Origin: Acheta domesticus
Lineage: Eukaryota; Arthropoda; Insecta; Orthoptera; Gryllidae
DNA: 64,000 nucleotides
NCBI GenBank assembly: GCA_031308135.1
Contig: JAHLJT010008756.1
Coordinates: 99,412,510-99,476,509 of the forward strand
Reading direction: 5' to 3'
Shown here piece after piece: positions 12,401 to 27,041 of this stretch. Positions within the stretch are counted from its first letter, which is position 1; each line of letters begins with the position of its first letter. The position numbers and the translations under genes are program-made. The notes under the pieces are model-generated. The model was not told the DNA's origin and did not search any database. It saw only the letters and a list, made by a program, of their open reading frames with translations.

Positions 12401-15400
12401 GCGACTGTCAGAAATAGTGGTATGTATTATTTCATTATCTGAAAAAATTTGTCGCTACAAGTTGGAATGTAAAATTTATAATAAATTATCGTATTTTTTA
12501 TTGACTAATTTTAATATGGTTGCCTCGAATTGTGTTACATTGTCCGAGTCAGATATTGATGATGAAATTCTTCTCAAGCGAGGAGAGTACATCGCCCAAC
12601 ACTCGGGCCCCGTTTCAGTTTTGAAATGGATGGACAAAAAGCCTGTTTCTATGATAAACACCTACCATAAAGATGATTTCAAAACAGTAATTACAAAGAG
12701 AAAAGAAGGAATTAAAAATCCCACGTGCGTTCTTGATTACACTAAATCAATGGGAGGGCTAGATCTGAAAGATCAGTACTTGCAAACGTACCTTATTGAA
12801 AGTAAGTAAAGTAAGAAATGGAATATGAACATGTTCACAAGATTGTTAAATGTCACTGTCTTGAATACTTCTATTATTTGGGAAAAGAATCGTATTAGGA
12901 CAAGAATCAATTCTTTGAAATTTCGCTTTCATCTGGTCGAGCAATTGCTATCTGCACATTCACATGACAGAAGAGAAGTACGTAAACATCGTTTGATATG
13001 CGATTTAGATCGCTTGACAGGAAAACACTTTCTTGAAAGAATTCAACCTCAAGGTGACAAGATAAAGCATCAGAAACGATGTTTAGTGTGTGACAAGAAT
13101 GGGAGACGTCCAGAGCTTACATTATTGTGCCCAGATTGTAAAGTTGGACTTTGCCCTGATAGTTGCTTAAAAGCTATCATTAGGAGTATCTGTAAAGAAA
13201 ATGAATGCACCTTATTTTTAATTACATTCTATTATTAATAAATATTGAATATGAATGAATGGCTGACACCATGAAACGAAAATGAATGACACTATTCCAC
13301 ATTTAATTTAACTTTCCATTTTCTCATTTTCCATATTATAATAACAAATTATTATTATTATTAATATTATTGATACGAAGCGATGCATTCTCCGGGTAGA
13401 GAATGTTTTCAGAGTTGGGAAGTGCAACGCCCCCTGAGCCGAGATGCTCCCCGCAGCAGGCCTCGCCGGATGCGCTCAGCTCGCTACCTGCCCCCGCGGT
13501 GCCGACGACCGTACCTTTCACTTAAAGCCGCCTTCAAATGCTACCGCGCTCACCCTCGGCACCGCGTTGAAGGGTTAACTTGTTCTTACCTCATATGAAG
13601 CATGCTCATAAAATTTTGTACTAATATAATTGGAGTGACAATGCAAAAGTTAGTATATGATTTTGTTTATTTTAAATTCTATATATGTTCATATCTTTTG
13701 AACCCTCCATGATAGAAACTTTTTATAATGATTTCCAAAATCAGCATGATCATTTCCTTTGGAATCACCTACTTTCAATCTGAAGGTATGGAAAAAAATG
13801 TTTGTTCCCTAGCATAATTCTACAAATGTAGTTTTTATATAGAGTACATTTATGAAAAAAACATTTCAAAAGATCAATGATATTTGTATAACTTGAAATT
13901 TCTTAGGGAAATGGAACTAAAGAATCATCAGCATTGAAGTACATCACTTCCATTTTTAAAATTATCAACATTCCTTCGGCATGTACAAGTAGAGTACCAT
14001 ATACAAAAGTGAACTTCTATTAATATTCAATATCCCTTCCTAATACACAATATCAAATTCCAATCAAACATACCAGCTTGGCTGCCAGTTGATTTTGCTG
14101 GTCCAGCCGCTTGGCCAGAGGTCACTTGCAAGTCCTCTTGTGGCACCACTCGTACTGCTTCAGGAACCTCATGCAGGCCGGCAGTACTTGACACACCAGC
14201 AGTTGCCTGTGCCGGTTGAGCCCCTGCCACACCATGTGGATGGGGAGTAGTCATCATGATTGAGTGAGGGTAGTCAAGCAGCAGTTGGACAACATTTGTG
14301 TGACCACCTTTGGCTGCTTCAATCAACATGGTTGAATTGTCCTAAAAAAATATTGGTTGTTTATTATTGTTCCAGCAAAAAATAACATTATGATGATTTA
14401 AACATCAATTTTCAGTTACCTTCAGCTTGTGGAATGGATCAGCAGACTGGGCTAACAACAACTCCACCACAGCCAAATGGCCCCCAGCACATGCCAGAGA
14501 CAGGGGAGTGTGGTCATTATTGGTGGTCTGTCGGTTGACATCTGCCCTTTTAGATATTAAGAACTGAACAGTGCACAGATGACCCGCTCGACAGGCTTTC
14601 ATGAGTGGGGTTCTGCCCCCTTCTGATTCATGTTCCTAAAAGAGAACAAAACAAAAGTTTCAGTACTCATTACTTGCCTTGGCTAAAAGATGTCTTCATA
14701 AATCTGCTCCTTTGAATACTCTTAATATTTCTTGTATAACTTTCCATTTCTAAAATTACCTGTTTTTTCTTCAAAATCAAATAAAGAAAAGACGAGAAAA
14801 GAAAAAGAGAAAGGAAAAAAAACACCTGTACTTGTTCACAAAAATTTTCATAAGTCATGATGTGAAATGTTTTGCTTGCTACTGTATACCCCACACAATC
14901 AAGCTATGTACATGATAGTAAAATCACCAAAATTCTAAATTCAATAGTGGCAAATTTTGGAGTTCAAAGAGAAATGTATGAAAGAACAAAACAGTGAGTC
15001 CAAAACAAATTTTAACACAAAAATTAATACAACTATTACTAAGACTAATATTTACAACAATATCAAATAATTTTTTCACATTCATAACTAAACGGAAATG
15101 AAAATCGTACACATAGATTGGAAGAGAAAGGATTACCACTTCATAACAGACAAAAATTAAATCTCTGATCCCCACAAAAAACCCAGTAATCAAATTCACT
15201 ATTAATCTAAAATGGGTTAAGGCACAGAGGATCAATAAAATGCTCTTAAAATGTTTTAAAAATAGAACAAAGAAAAATTATGTTAAAATATTGATCAAAA
15301 CCACTTCAGATGAATAACACAAACTGTTGGATATGTTATTGATGTAATCGATGCTTCTGCCTTTTGTTCAAGTGAACTCAGCTTGCAAACTTTTGGTTTG

Positions 15401-17857
15401 AATTGTTCTTTAAAAGAAAATTTCTACCTTTACTTATCGCAAAATTGGCTGAACTGATAATGGCACCGATAGGCATCACAGGAACCTTCATTACACAGTA
15501 TTCACAATGGCTGACATTACAATATATGAGCGAAGAAATTGAATAGGCTACTCAGAAATTCTGTGTTGGACATTTGTTGCATCTTGTAAACATTGTTTGA
15601 AGTAGGTACCATTAAAATGATATTAAAATGGATGAAATCAGTGAAAAACTGAATTAAAATTATGTAAAAAAGTAAAAAAAAATACTTAGTAGTTGAAATT
15701 GACGAAAAATGAAGAAAGAAAAAAAGAAAAGAAAAAAAAACAACAAAAAAAACACACATTCAAAATGGTTCATTTTGTTTTATCATAACATAGAATGAAT
15801 TTCTAAACTGAACAGCATTGTTCTAAAGAAAAGAAAAAAAAAATTGAGATTTCATTAAAATCCATCCCTATTGATAACACTTTCACCTTTCAAGAAAAGC
15901 ATTTCATCTTTTGAGGTGAAAAGTATGGAAGTTATGATCAATTGAATTCACCATGTTGTTTTCAAATTTTTAGGAGACCCTTNNNNNNNNNNNNNNNNNN
16001 NNNNNNNNNNNNNNNNNNNNNNNNNNNNNNNNNNNNNNNNNNNNNNNNNNNNNNNNNNNNNNNNNNNNNNNNNNNNNNNNNNNNNNNNNNNNNNNNNNNN
16101 NNNNNNNNNNNNNNNNNNNNNNNNNNNNNNNNNNNNNNNNNNNNNNNNNNNNNNNNNNNNNNNNNNNNNNNNNNNNNNNNNNNNNNNNNNNNNNNNNNNN
16201 NNNNNNNNNNNNNNNNNNNNNNNNNNNNNNNNNNNNNNNNNNNNNNNNNNNNNNNNNNNNNNNNNNNNNNNNNNNNNNNNNNNNNNNNNNNNNNNNNNNN
16301 NNNNNNNNNNNNNNNNNNNNNNNNNNNNNNNNNNNNNNNNNNNNNNNNNNNNNNNNNNNNNNNNNNNNNNNNNNNNNNNNNNNNNNNNNNNNNNNNNNNN
16401 NNNNNNNNNNNNNNNNNNNNNNNNNNNNNNNNNNNNNNNNNNNNNNNNNNNNNNNNNNNNNNNNNNNNNNNNNNNNNNNNNNNNNNNNNNNNNNNNNNNN
16501 NNNNNNNNNNNNNNNNNNNNNNNNNNNNNNNNNNNNNNNNNNNNNNNNNNNNNNNNNNNNNNNNNNNNNNNNNNNNNNNNNNNNNNNNNNNNNNNNNNNN
16601 NNNNNNNNNNNNNNNNNNNNNNNNNNNNNNNNNNNNNNNNNNNNNNNNNNNNNNNNNNNNNNNNNNNNNNNNNNNNNNNNNNNNNNNNNNNNNNNNNNNN
16701 NNNNNNNNNNNNNNNNNNNNNNNNNNNNNNNNNNNNNNNNNNNNNNNNNNNNNNNNNNNNNNNNNNNNNNNNNNNNNNNNNNNNNNNNNNNNNNNNNNNN
16801 NNNNNNNNNNNNNNNNNNNNNNNNNNNNNNNNNNNNNNNNNNNNNNNNNNNNNNNNNNNNNNNNNNNNNNNNNNNNNNNNNNNNNNNNNNNNNNNNNNNN
16901 NNNNNNNNNNNNNNNNNNNNNNNNNNNNNNNNNNNNNNNNNNNNNNNNNNNNNNNNNNNNNNNNNNNNNNNNNNNNNNNNNNCGACGCGTGGGCGATTAA
17001 GACGTGTGTTTTTCCTCATATTGTGTGCTTCTAATTCTAATTTACTGACAGTCTTCGAAAACAGGCGTGATGGAAGAGGAAACTCATAATAATACATATA
17101 AACTGAGTCTGCAAGCTACAAGTCCATTAACATGTTTATTTTTATCACTGGTTACATTCACATGCTTCTAGCTGCGGTCGGCGGGAGGCCACGTAGTTCC
17201 TAGCTTCTGACACGCCAACACTGCCCCACCAAGCTCAGCTGTCAGACACACAAACATTTTATTGAAAGTGTAATCGCGTTATGATACTAGTGATTTACAT
17301 AACAGCTCATAACTCAAGAGTAGCAGTAGAAACAAAATACTTAACACCTACCAAAGAGCAAAAGAAAATACGACCGAGCCGCATATAACACACCATGAGG
17401 AGATACACAACAGAAGTGATTTGCTGGTTACAACTCTCACTGAATCACGAAGTACAGCAGTCATGATTTTCAATAGGGAGTTTTTGCCACCTCGAACGTT
17501 AAGCACTATCGATCTTCTGCGCATGCGCAGATGCACTAAAGTGATGCGAAACGAACTGCGCATGAGCAGAAGATCGATAGTGCTTACCGTTCGAGGTGGC
17601 CAAAACTCGCTAATGAGCTTTGCCAATTCCGTTGTGACATCAAAAATGAAAGCTCTCGATTGTATAATGAGGCCCACTACTACCCTTCGTACTCAGTTGT
17701 CAATGGCTTAGGAAATTCTATCTGAAGGGAGAATTTTTACAATTAAAAAAAAATTCAGAAAAGGAATCAACAGCGTCGGAGTTGAAGAGTGGGGACTCGT
17801 TAATCCACTCGGTAACTTCAATTTTCTAAAATGTCACGAGAGAGTTGTCAAATGTAA

Positions 17858-17913
<56 letters not shown>

Positions 17914-20900
17914 ATATATATACACACACACACACACACTGAGATATTAAACATGAAACAGAGGCACCATATATGAAATAAATTATGCAGATTATGTCAA
18001 ATTATTCAACCTTAGTAACGTGGGTTGTATTACGTAAAACTGGGTAGCTTAATTACGTGGTAACTGTAAAAATGTGTCCCACATCCCTGAGGAGGGAATA
18101 ACAGTTCCGAAAACTATGAATTTAAAATAACCACAACCAATAACAATTCCTAGAAAGAGTTGTCGAAGCTCAATGAAGAACTTTATAGCTATTCTGCGAA
18201 AGGTCACCCTATTCGTTATTGCTAGCAGTGAGAGTCTGTGCTAATAGTTATTGCAGTGTGCTGATACCTACCGCCGAGGGGTAAACTGACGCTCAAGGAT
18301 TACGTCGCGAGCACAAAATTGCACAATGTTCTATTTAATTCTAAGAATTTTATAAGATCAACAATGCAAGTCGAGCAGACGAAAATAATGTCTTCACCCT
18401 TCGCGTATAGTAAATTTCATACGACAGAAACAATTCAGGTTTAGTCAGAATTTTGCTCTCTGGATATTATCATTCTTGCCTGTTTTTAGTTCTACATTAT
18501 ACTGCATCCTAGCATATTGATGTATAACACACAATTGGACTTTTTAAAACTAGTGGTGCTACCAAAGCACATATTTTGTCGCATAGTTCCTAAATGCTCC
18601 GCAATACTACATAAACGAGCAAATATTTTTCCACTCCGAGACGCGATTCCAAATCCTCAGATTTAACTTGTCAGCATTCATGCCACTACGCCACATAAGC
18701 GCGCAAGGACCGAACTCGGGCAAAGGCATAAACACAAAAATGTCCGATTGTCCATGTACAAAAAACAACAACAAAATTCAGGACACAGCATTAAAAATCC
18801 CACCGTAGAAACATTTATTCCTTTCTCATTCACATTCAAGACGTCCAATTCAACGGTGCTTCTATTTATTTTGCATTGCTCATACGTGGAATTATTTCAT
18901 TACTTTGAAGCTATATTTTGAAGAATCTATAAACAATTGCCATTCATCAGGATTATAGAGAACACACAATTCACTCATGAACCCCCTAATGTCTGCACAA
19001 AAACAACTAGTCCCACAGACTTTCCCGTATTAGTTTTCTATTTCCTTGGGTCTGGGCTAGCTATTCGGTATTGCTATTCGGAATCAAGGCCCCACAAAAC
19101 AGGGATTCTGGTTACACCAAGTGTTGGGGAATTTTTTAATTTAGCAACTGGATTTATCCACTTTTTCGTTATCACGGCCCGGCAACGAATTCTTTTCTGC
19201 CGAAAATCCGCCGTTTTTTTTCGCGCAGCCTTTCATAACTTTCCCTATACTACGTATAGTAAGTAATAGCAAGTACTACGTATATACGTAAGTATACGGA
19301 AAAGTAAGAAGGACCCGCAATAAATCTCGTGATTACCCTAAATTCGACACAACGTTTATTTCTACTCATGCCAGGTTTCGGGTTTAACACCGTTTTTTAT
19401 TCTCCATTAGTGATAAACCTGGGGGAGGGGATTTATTTAGGGGCGTTTTAGGTGGAGGGTGTTAGAAATCTGTAACACTTTTATTTCTCAAAATCTTTTT
19501 TCAGAACAATATCGTAAATGTGATGGACGAAAATAAATAAATAAATAAATAAATTAGTTCAATTTCTATTGGGCTTACCTTACAATGAACAAAGATAAAT
19601 AGGAAACTCGTTGTTTAAAATCAAGTTTCTTAACGAATTCCTTCTAACTTCTCGAAAAAGATAATCTCACAATTGTAAGCCAAAATCTGTATTTTCTAAT
19701 TGTAAGCTATAAAAATTGCCAAACATGGTAAATAATTTTACAATTCTGTTTTGGTAAAAGAATTGGATTCAGAAATATTTTGAAATAGATTATATAACTG
19801 AAAAGGTGTAATACAAAACGCACACAGAGAGAAAATGCTTTTTCTTCAGAAATAGCGCTTTTTATATTTTTTGATAAATAATTAAATACAATATTTTTAA
19901 AAACAAGTTCTTTTTCTGCTCAATAACCTTGCGCCTAGGTACGTTTTGGAAATTACTACCGTTTACTCTAGATGCTTTATGCTTCCTTAATTTTAAGAAA
20001 AAAAAAAACAAACAACTGTCTTTTAGATCACAATTATTTAATCCACTATTATTATTAGGAGAAGTGTAAGGCAAGGTATTTTTTCTAAATAAAATATATT
20101 TTATGAATAAATTTACATTAAGAGTAAATTATTTGAATTTAGTGGTTTTGGTCATTTTAGTATTTAGAGGATTTGCAGCGCTATCTTGAAGTAAATGTTT
20201 GAGTCTACTTGGCATGCTACATGGTTCTGACGAACGAAAAGGTTTCAGCTGAGCATGAACTTTCAAGTTTTCTTGCAAATTGTTAAAAACTTGCAGATCA
20301 CTTTTCAATGAAATATCTAGAAATTGGATAGTTAAACTATATTTTAAACTACTTGTGCTACAAATGGCACATCCTTTCTTGAAAGCTCCTCGCGGAGACA
20401 AACGTTCCTCGCGAACACTTCAGAGCACTTTCGCGCTCCTCGAACGTAGCACAGATCTATCAAGGTCCTGTACTTTTGCGTACTTTAGATATATGCCCAT
20501 GGTATTACTTGGCTCTATCTCGGTGCTGATGCCATTCTATAAAAATCTAGTACCTCAATTACCCACATTGATTGCGCACGTTTTGTTTGGCTTTCCTTTT
20601 GTTTGTACTGATTAGTGTTTCTTAAACATCGATTGTTCCACTATCGATAGTGTTCGATACTATCGTAATTGAGTATCGATAGTATCGATATTTTCTAATT
20701 TTTTTAATAAATACATTTAGATAATTATTTGTGTTTAGATAGAAATTTCTATTATTATACAAATCCATGTGAAATATTTTACCATTTTAATATATTTGAG
20801 TCTTTTTATTAATGAAACATCGCGTATAATAATTAAATATTAATATAGACAAATTTTATCACAGATTCCACTCGGTTACAGTGGATATCTATAATAATGT

Positions 20901-23900
20901 ACATTTATTAGATTATTATGTACACAATTTAGAAACATTATGTATGATAAATAATCGTAAAATTATATGTAAAATTTGTATAATTAAAACAGTATATTAA
21001 ACAAATAGGATATATAATTGTTTCACCAATACAATTCATAAAATAGTTATACAATTATTTATATATTGTAAATAAAATATACATAAATTAATATAGTTTA
21101 GGTACATAATTCAGAAACTTTACTATTTCTTGATTTATTATTTTATACGGTTATGATTGTTTTGAGTGCTCAGTATTTTTTTTTGTTAGTGAAAAGATAG
21201 AAACACTATACTGCGATTTTGTAGGAAGAGCTCTCAAGATAACTCAAATCCCATCTTCGCGATGGAATATTTCACGGCATTTCGTATCATTCACAGTCGT
21301 TCCGCTAGATTTCGCACGATCGCGACCGTATGAAGCAGTGCTTGCGATCATGCGACTTCTTCCGGCAAGACCGAGAAAAGACGCGAAATGCCGTGACATA
21401 TTCCATCGCGAAGATGGGATTTGAGTTATCTTGAGAGCTCTTCCTACAAAAATCGCAGTATAGTACTGGTAAGAGAAGAGACGGGGGGGGGGTGTTCTAT
21501 TTTGTTAGCAAAATAAAACAAATCCGCAACTGGATTACCAATGCAATGCGTTTTTTCTATAACTTAGGTGCGAAAATGTCTCATTTTTCAACTACTGCTA
21601 ATCTCTCGCTTTTTTAAACTTTCATTTATTACTATTGTTATTGTTTATTTTCGTAACTTTTATTCGTCTTTTAACTAATTATAGTTAAAATATTAGGAAC
21701 GGATTCTGGAGCTCAAGAAAACTTGCGCAGATTGTAGTTGCATGCCTAAGATATTTTGTAAAGATTTGATTGTAAATGTAATACACAAGGGACTCGGAAT
21801 GCCTCAGCGGAAGATCTAATGAAAAACAGATTTCATTGATGAAGTTAAAAATCTCTATCATCAATATTGTACTTTTGCCGTGTTAATGTTTTGCAATGTT
21901 CGAAAATAAGTATGCCGAAAATAGGATTGTCAATTTTAACATCCTTTGTAACATCCGAGGAAAAAATTGAACTTGAGGTTTTACAATGCAGATACTTTCT
22001 AATATTATTCTTAAATTTGCTATTTTCGAATATTCAAAGATGAACGAAAATGAGATCTCAGCTATTCTTTTAAGCGTCTTCAATATTGCACTTTTGCCGT
22101 GTATGTTTCCAATTTTCGAAAAATACGCCGAAAATGAAGCTAAAGCCAATTTTTATACAGTCCAATGATACATACGAGGAGAAAATTTAAAGAAAAATTG
22201 AGGCGCTCAAAATATTAACGGCGGATCCCAACCTAAGTTCGTTTTTCTGTTTTCGTTCACGTTCACATACAGTCCGGACAAATCTTTGATGATGGAATTT
22301 CAAGGTTTTGCCATATCCCAATTCATTTGAAAGGCACCATATGGCAGGAGTTTACAGTCTTACTTCTAACTGAAAATGCGAGAACGGTTGGGACTTGCCA
22401 TTATTAACCTAAGCGCGTTAACATGTTTTTTAAGAAATAATTGCATAAAATTGCCTAATTTCACGCTAAATTACGTGAAAACTATATTTTCGTAAAATTG
22501 TACATGACTATTTCAAGATGTTATTTAACAATCGATTTTATTTTTTGAAAAATCTTCAATACTGTAATTGAAGAAATCGCGAAAAAATGTCTGAACTTTT
22601 GCAATTATCGAAAAATAAGGGATTTCAAAGAAAATTAAAAGTTGCCAGGTTATATGGAAAACCCCTAATCTGGCAACATTGTTCAAAAGGTCTCTACGCT
22701 TACTGGCTGGGAAAGAACAAAATGGAGAAGTTACTGAATCTTTCATTTTGAGATTGCACGTGTTAATTAGAACGATCGAATGCCTTTGTAATATTAGGGT
22801 CAATTCTATTGAAAAAAAACTACAACCAGAACATTAAGAAAGCCTTGGATGTTCAGGGTGAGAAAAGATTTCCATTGCTCTAATAAACTAATTGACTTTA
22901 CCACGTTTGCTGTCCTTATAACTTATTTCCACATCAAAACAGTGCACCTCGGAAGTAATGGCACTATTTCCAATTTTTGACAAAACGGGACATTTTAACA
23001 CACGTATGCCAATTTCGTTGCTATTCCAAGCGTACTGCGAAGGCGTTAGACGCAGTCAGCACATATCCACTAACAATTCAGAGGACAAGAACATTTTTAA
23101 ATGGCTTCTGTTAAATTAGATAAATGTGCCCTATACTTCTGGGGTACAGAATTACCTTTAATATATATATTTTACAAAACTGACAAGGAATTATTACATT
23201 AGCCCAAATTTCTACGAGTACTTTAAATAAACACTTACTGACAAAGTGACATGTTTTCCAACTACCTTTGCTTTTCACCTGGAAATATACGGTATATTAA
23301 GAAGGTCCAATAATGACTTACTCGAGCAGAACACTAGTAAAAAAAAACTCGAGCAGAACAAAAACTACTTAAGTGTCAGCGACCACGGCAATGCACTAAA
23401 ATGAAAACAGAAGGAAACGAACATTGTACTACAAATTTAAATAAGAATATGTAACTAATGCAGTTTTATTTTGATGATGTAAATGATTAATTTATTTCGA
23501 ACATTCATGTAAAACACCATTGATAAATTGCAATATTTAATGTGACACTTCCCACCTTGCGATTTGTAACGTAAACAAGAGAATAGCGTCTTACATGAAA
23601 ATAACAATGTACCGGATCAAAGACCAGTGTTGCCAGGTATGGAAATGTAAAGAAATACGAATAAAATTATCAAGTGCATAAGATGATAATTATATTTTAC
23701 AGGAAACACCTGCATTCGTAAAATATAAAAATATTGTGTACATTACGTAATGTACATAAATACACACATTGCACAAGTTTTGCACGAGTTTCACACTAAG
23801 AGTTACGACACGTAAGAAACTGTTTTAAGGTCCATTCACAATGCAAACAACCGTAAGCATGGCATTAACATAAAAGGACAACGTCAAAAGCGGACTCCAC

Positions 23901-26900
23901 AATGCCTTCGCATAAGCGTAACACAACTTAAAAGCTTGCAAGCTTCAAGCTTGTTTATGCCTATGTAAGAAATAAGAAATGAACCAATCACAGTGCGTTA
24001 ACTCAAAATCAACATCGATAAATTTTCGATCGATAGAATAAAATCGATATGTCGAACAAAAGACTGGTTTTCCAAATTACCTAGTTGATTTTCGGCGGGT
24101 TCCTGTGTTGTTAGGCTATGACGTTCGTTATTTTCTACTTCTAATAATCATTATTATATAAATATTATTAATATTAATCCTGCGAGAGCAAGAAACACCG
24201 TACCACTAAATACGGTGTTTCTTGTTCGCGTTTCATAATTATCAAATATATTACTTTTTATGAAAGAACATTATGGATATTATTATTTACAACAGATTTT
24301 GAAATCTGAAATCTCAACCACCCCATTTACCCTACATCGCTAATAACAGCGCCTCTACATCGCTGCTACATCGCTCGTTTCCCTCTCGACCAGGGTTGCC
24401 AGATGTGTTGCGTGCTCTTTCCCCACCACTACGAAATTTCCCCAAAAAACCTTCCACGAAATTGAAACGAAAAATATTCTCCAAATATGGACAAACGACA
24501 TAAGCTGTTCCGGGCGATTCCATTGGCTATCCCCTTAAATTCAAATAATTCATATCAACAAATCATCGTCATTTGAGCTGTCCGAAACCATATACTATCT
24601 TCGTTTTCTCACGTTCTCTCTCTATGCCTATCGTTCATTTTTCTTTTTTGATACAAAAAAAAATAAGGATAATGGCCGTTGTTTCTTTCTGATTCATAAT
24701 AATTGACATAATATTTCTATCTCGACTCTGGATGAAAATAATTTCTCCCAAACATTCCCAGTCCATTTAGATTTCCCATTTTTTCCCCACAGCGAAAACA
24801 AATCCCCATTTGGGGAACAAAATTCCCCAATATGGAAACTCAGATTCGACCCTTTTAGAATGAGAGTTGCCCAATAATAACGTTTAGGAATGCATTCGGG
24901 TGCAGCGTTGCCAGACGTACCCGGAACCTGGTATTTTTACCAGGAATTTAATGAAGATACCATGTACCTGGACGCCCTCGTACGCTTAAATACCGAGATT
25001 TATAGTCTACCTAATTGATGTACGATTTAAGATTCGTATACAATTTTTTAATTCAATAACTGATTACGGACACCAACATTACAAATAACTGTGATACTGG
25101 TGAAAACACTCCCGTAAAAACATTGAGTGACATAGGATGGTATTTTTCCAGCACATGCTGTAGGAGAAAACGACTTAGTCTTCCATTAATGATTGGAAGT
25201 TTTTTCTTTCCACCCTGCTTCCATTTTATTTATTGTAATAAAATGACCCGACATCGAGTTAAATTTAATGAACTTCCTGTGCGCTTTAAAAACAGATACA
25301 ATACAAACAATTTCAGAATCAATTATCATTGGTACCAGGATTTTTTGAAGGTTGGTACTGAGATACATATTTAATCATATGGCAACGCTGCGCCACCCTA
25401 CAGCCCTTAAATAGCGGTTGCCACTGGCTCAGATCCGCGAGATAGTCAGCTGCAGCAGCAGTGACTGCGACTGTGTAGTGATTTATTTCCTAAAATTTGT
25501 GGCTGTGATTTAGCCGCTGCTCACCGTCGTAAGATGTGATTTAGCCGCTGCTGGCGTGATTTTGTTGCTGTCACGACACTCTCCCGCTGCTTTGAAAACA
25601 TCCGAAGCAGAAAGACTTAACGAAATAGTGTGGTATTGCAGTTTTACTATGACACACGAAGAATATAAGAAAAAAACACGATATCGTCGGAAATCAGGTA
25701 AGGGATGAATGTAGTGAGAAAAAAAATGGTTTATTATAATAGAATGGTTTATTTCAGAAACAACATAAGTCACGTTTTTGCCATTTTGACTTTTCATCAT
25801 AGTCCCTGTATGTATATGCATCGTTTCACACAGACCTCATTCACAATGCAAACTTAAACGTAATGTAAATTTGGCCGTAAAATTTACACGTAAAAACTAG
25901 CAATCACAATGAACGTAAGTTTCGCCTGAACCAATTAGAATTCAACGTACTGAAACTTGATCGATTCGTTTCTAGTATGGTGGAAATGGTTTCTAGCTTT
26001 TTCTTCGACATTTCTATCGATTTGTCTTTATAAGTGTGTGAGTAGCTGTTGTAATAGTGCTCATATTTCTTTTATCTTATAAACAAGTATTGTACAAATT
26101 CATGAGTAATTCGTCCAACAAAATTAGTTTATTTGCCTTATCGAACTTCATGGGGCTCTCTGATTGGTCTTCGGCAGAACTCCGACGTAAATTTAACGTA
26201 AAAGCTTGGAGCTTGTGAACTCAAGTTTACGGACTTCGGTCAAGGCATTGTGAATGGTCTCGCTTAGTAACTAATTTCTAGGTTTTGTGGCCACGTTTAC
26301 TACTACATTTATGTTGCATTGTGAATGAGGCCTTAAAACGATATCAAGCAATTCCAAAAGTAGTTTTTGAAGAGAACGAAAATGGGAATTAATGCAGATA
26401 CAACATAAGTCAGTGACGTTCTTTCTGCATTAAAGAGCGAGAAGCGGTATCTCTTTGGAGATCAAAAAGCTGATCGATTTCAAGTTTACGGTGTAATTGC
26501 AGTTTGCATTGAGCAAAATTTGAACATTCCTACAATACCAGTCCAAAACTTGCACCGACAGTAAATACTTGTGTCCATTAACTGAAGGATGACTGACACA
26601 TTCTTCGTTTATCATGAAGGACTGAGGCCTAATGAGCCTAGTGAAATGGCAAAATTTACTATGCAATGTAGTACCTCATGTCCAGCTCAGAAAAATTCCA
26701 AATGTGTTCATATGGCTATGGAAGTCACAATAGAAATCACACAATATGGAGGGTCGTGTCAGTCCATGTTTCTATGTTTTTGACCCTTCACGCAAAGTAC
26801 CCTCAGAAATCAAAATATCCGGTTGAAACTCGCAAAACCTCGAGTTCGTTCAGATCAATCTCGGAATGTCAATTTTGGAGAAAATCGGCTGAACAGTTTA

Positions 26901-26993
26901 GGCGATAGCGTTGACCACACGGACAGACCTCAATCGCCAACACGGCCCCTCGAAACATGGATTCTGACTACACATATGTTAGAGGAAGTTATT

Positions 26994-27041
<48 letters not shown>

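Larger units (their letters stand above)
12037..13574 (+). mobile_element. piggyBac element, internally deleted, 1538 bp, TTAA target sites
   Basis: Ends CCCTTCAGCGTGGT (left) and CCCTTCAACGCGGT (right, complement) lie between perfect TTAA duplications at 12033-12036 and 13575-13578, the piggyBac target. The interior carries the C-terminal third of a piggyBac transposase. The right 190 bp is GC-rich, unlike the AT-rich surroundings. The catalytic core is missing, so it could only have moved with a transposase supplied in trans. Confidence 0.93.

Noticed and set aside
15942..17097. ORFs of about 350-375 codons on both strands
   Set aside because: They consist of the 1000-N gap.
24391..24900. 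hAT element starting CAGGGTTGCCAGATG
   Set aside because: No matching right end or 8-bp duplication found nearby.
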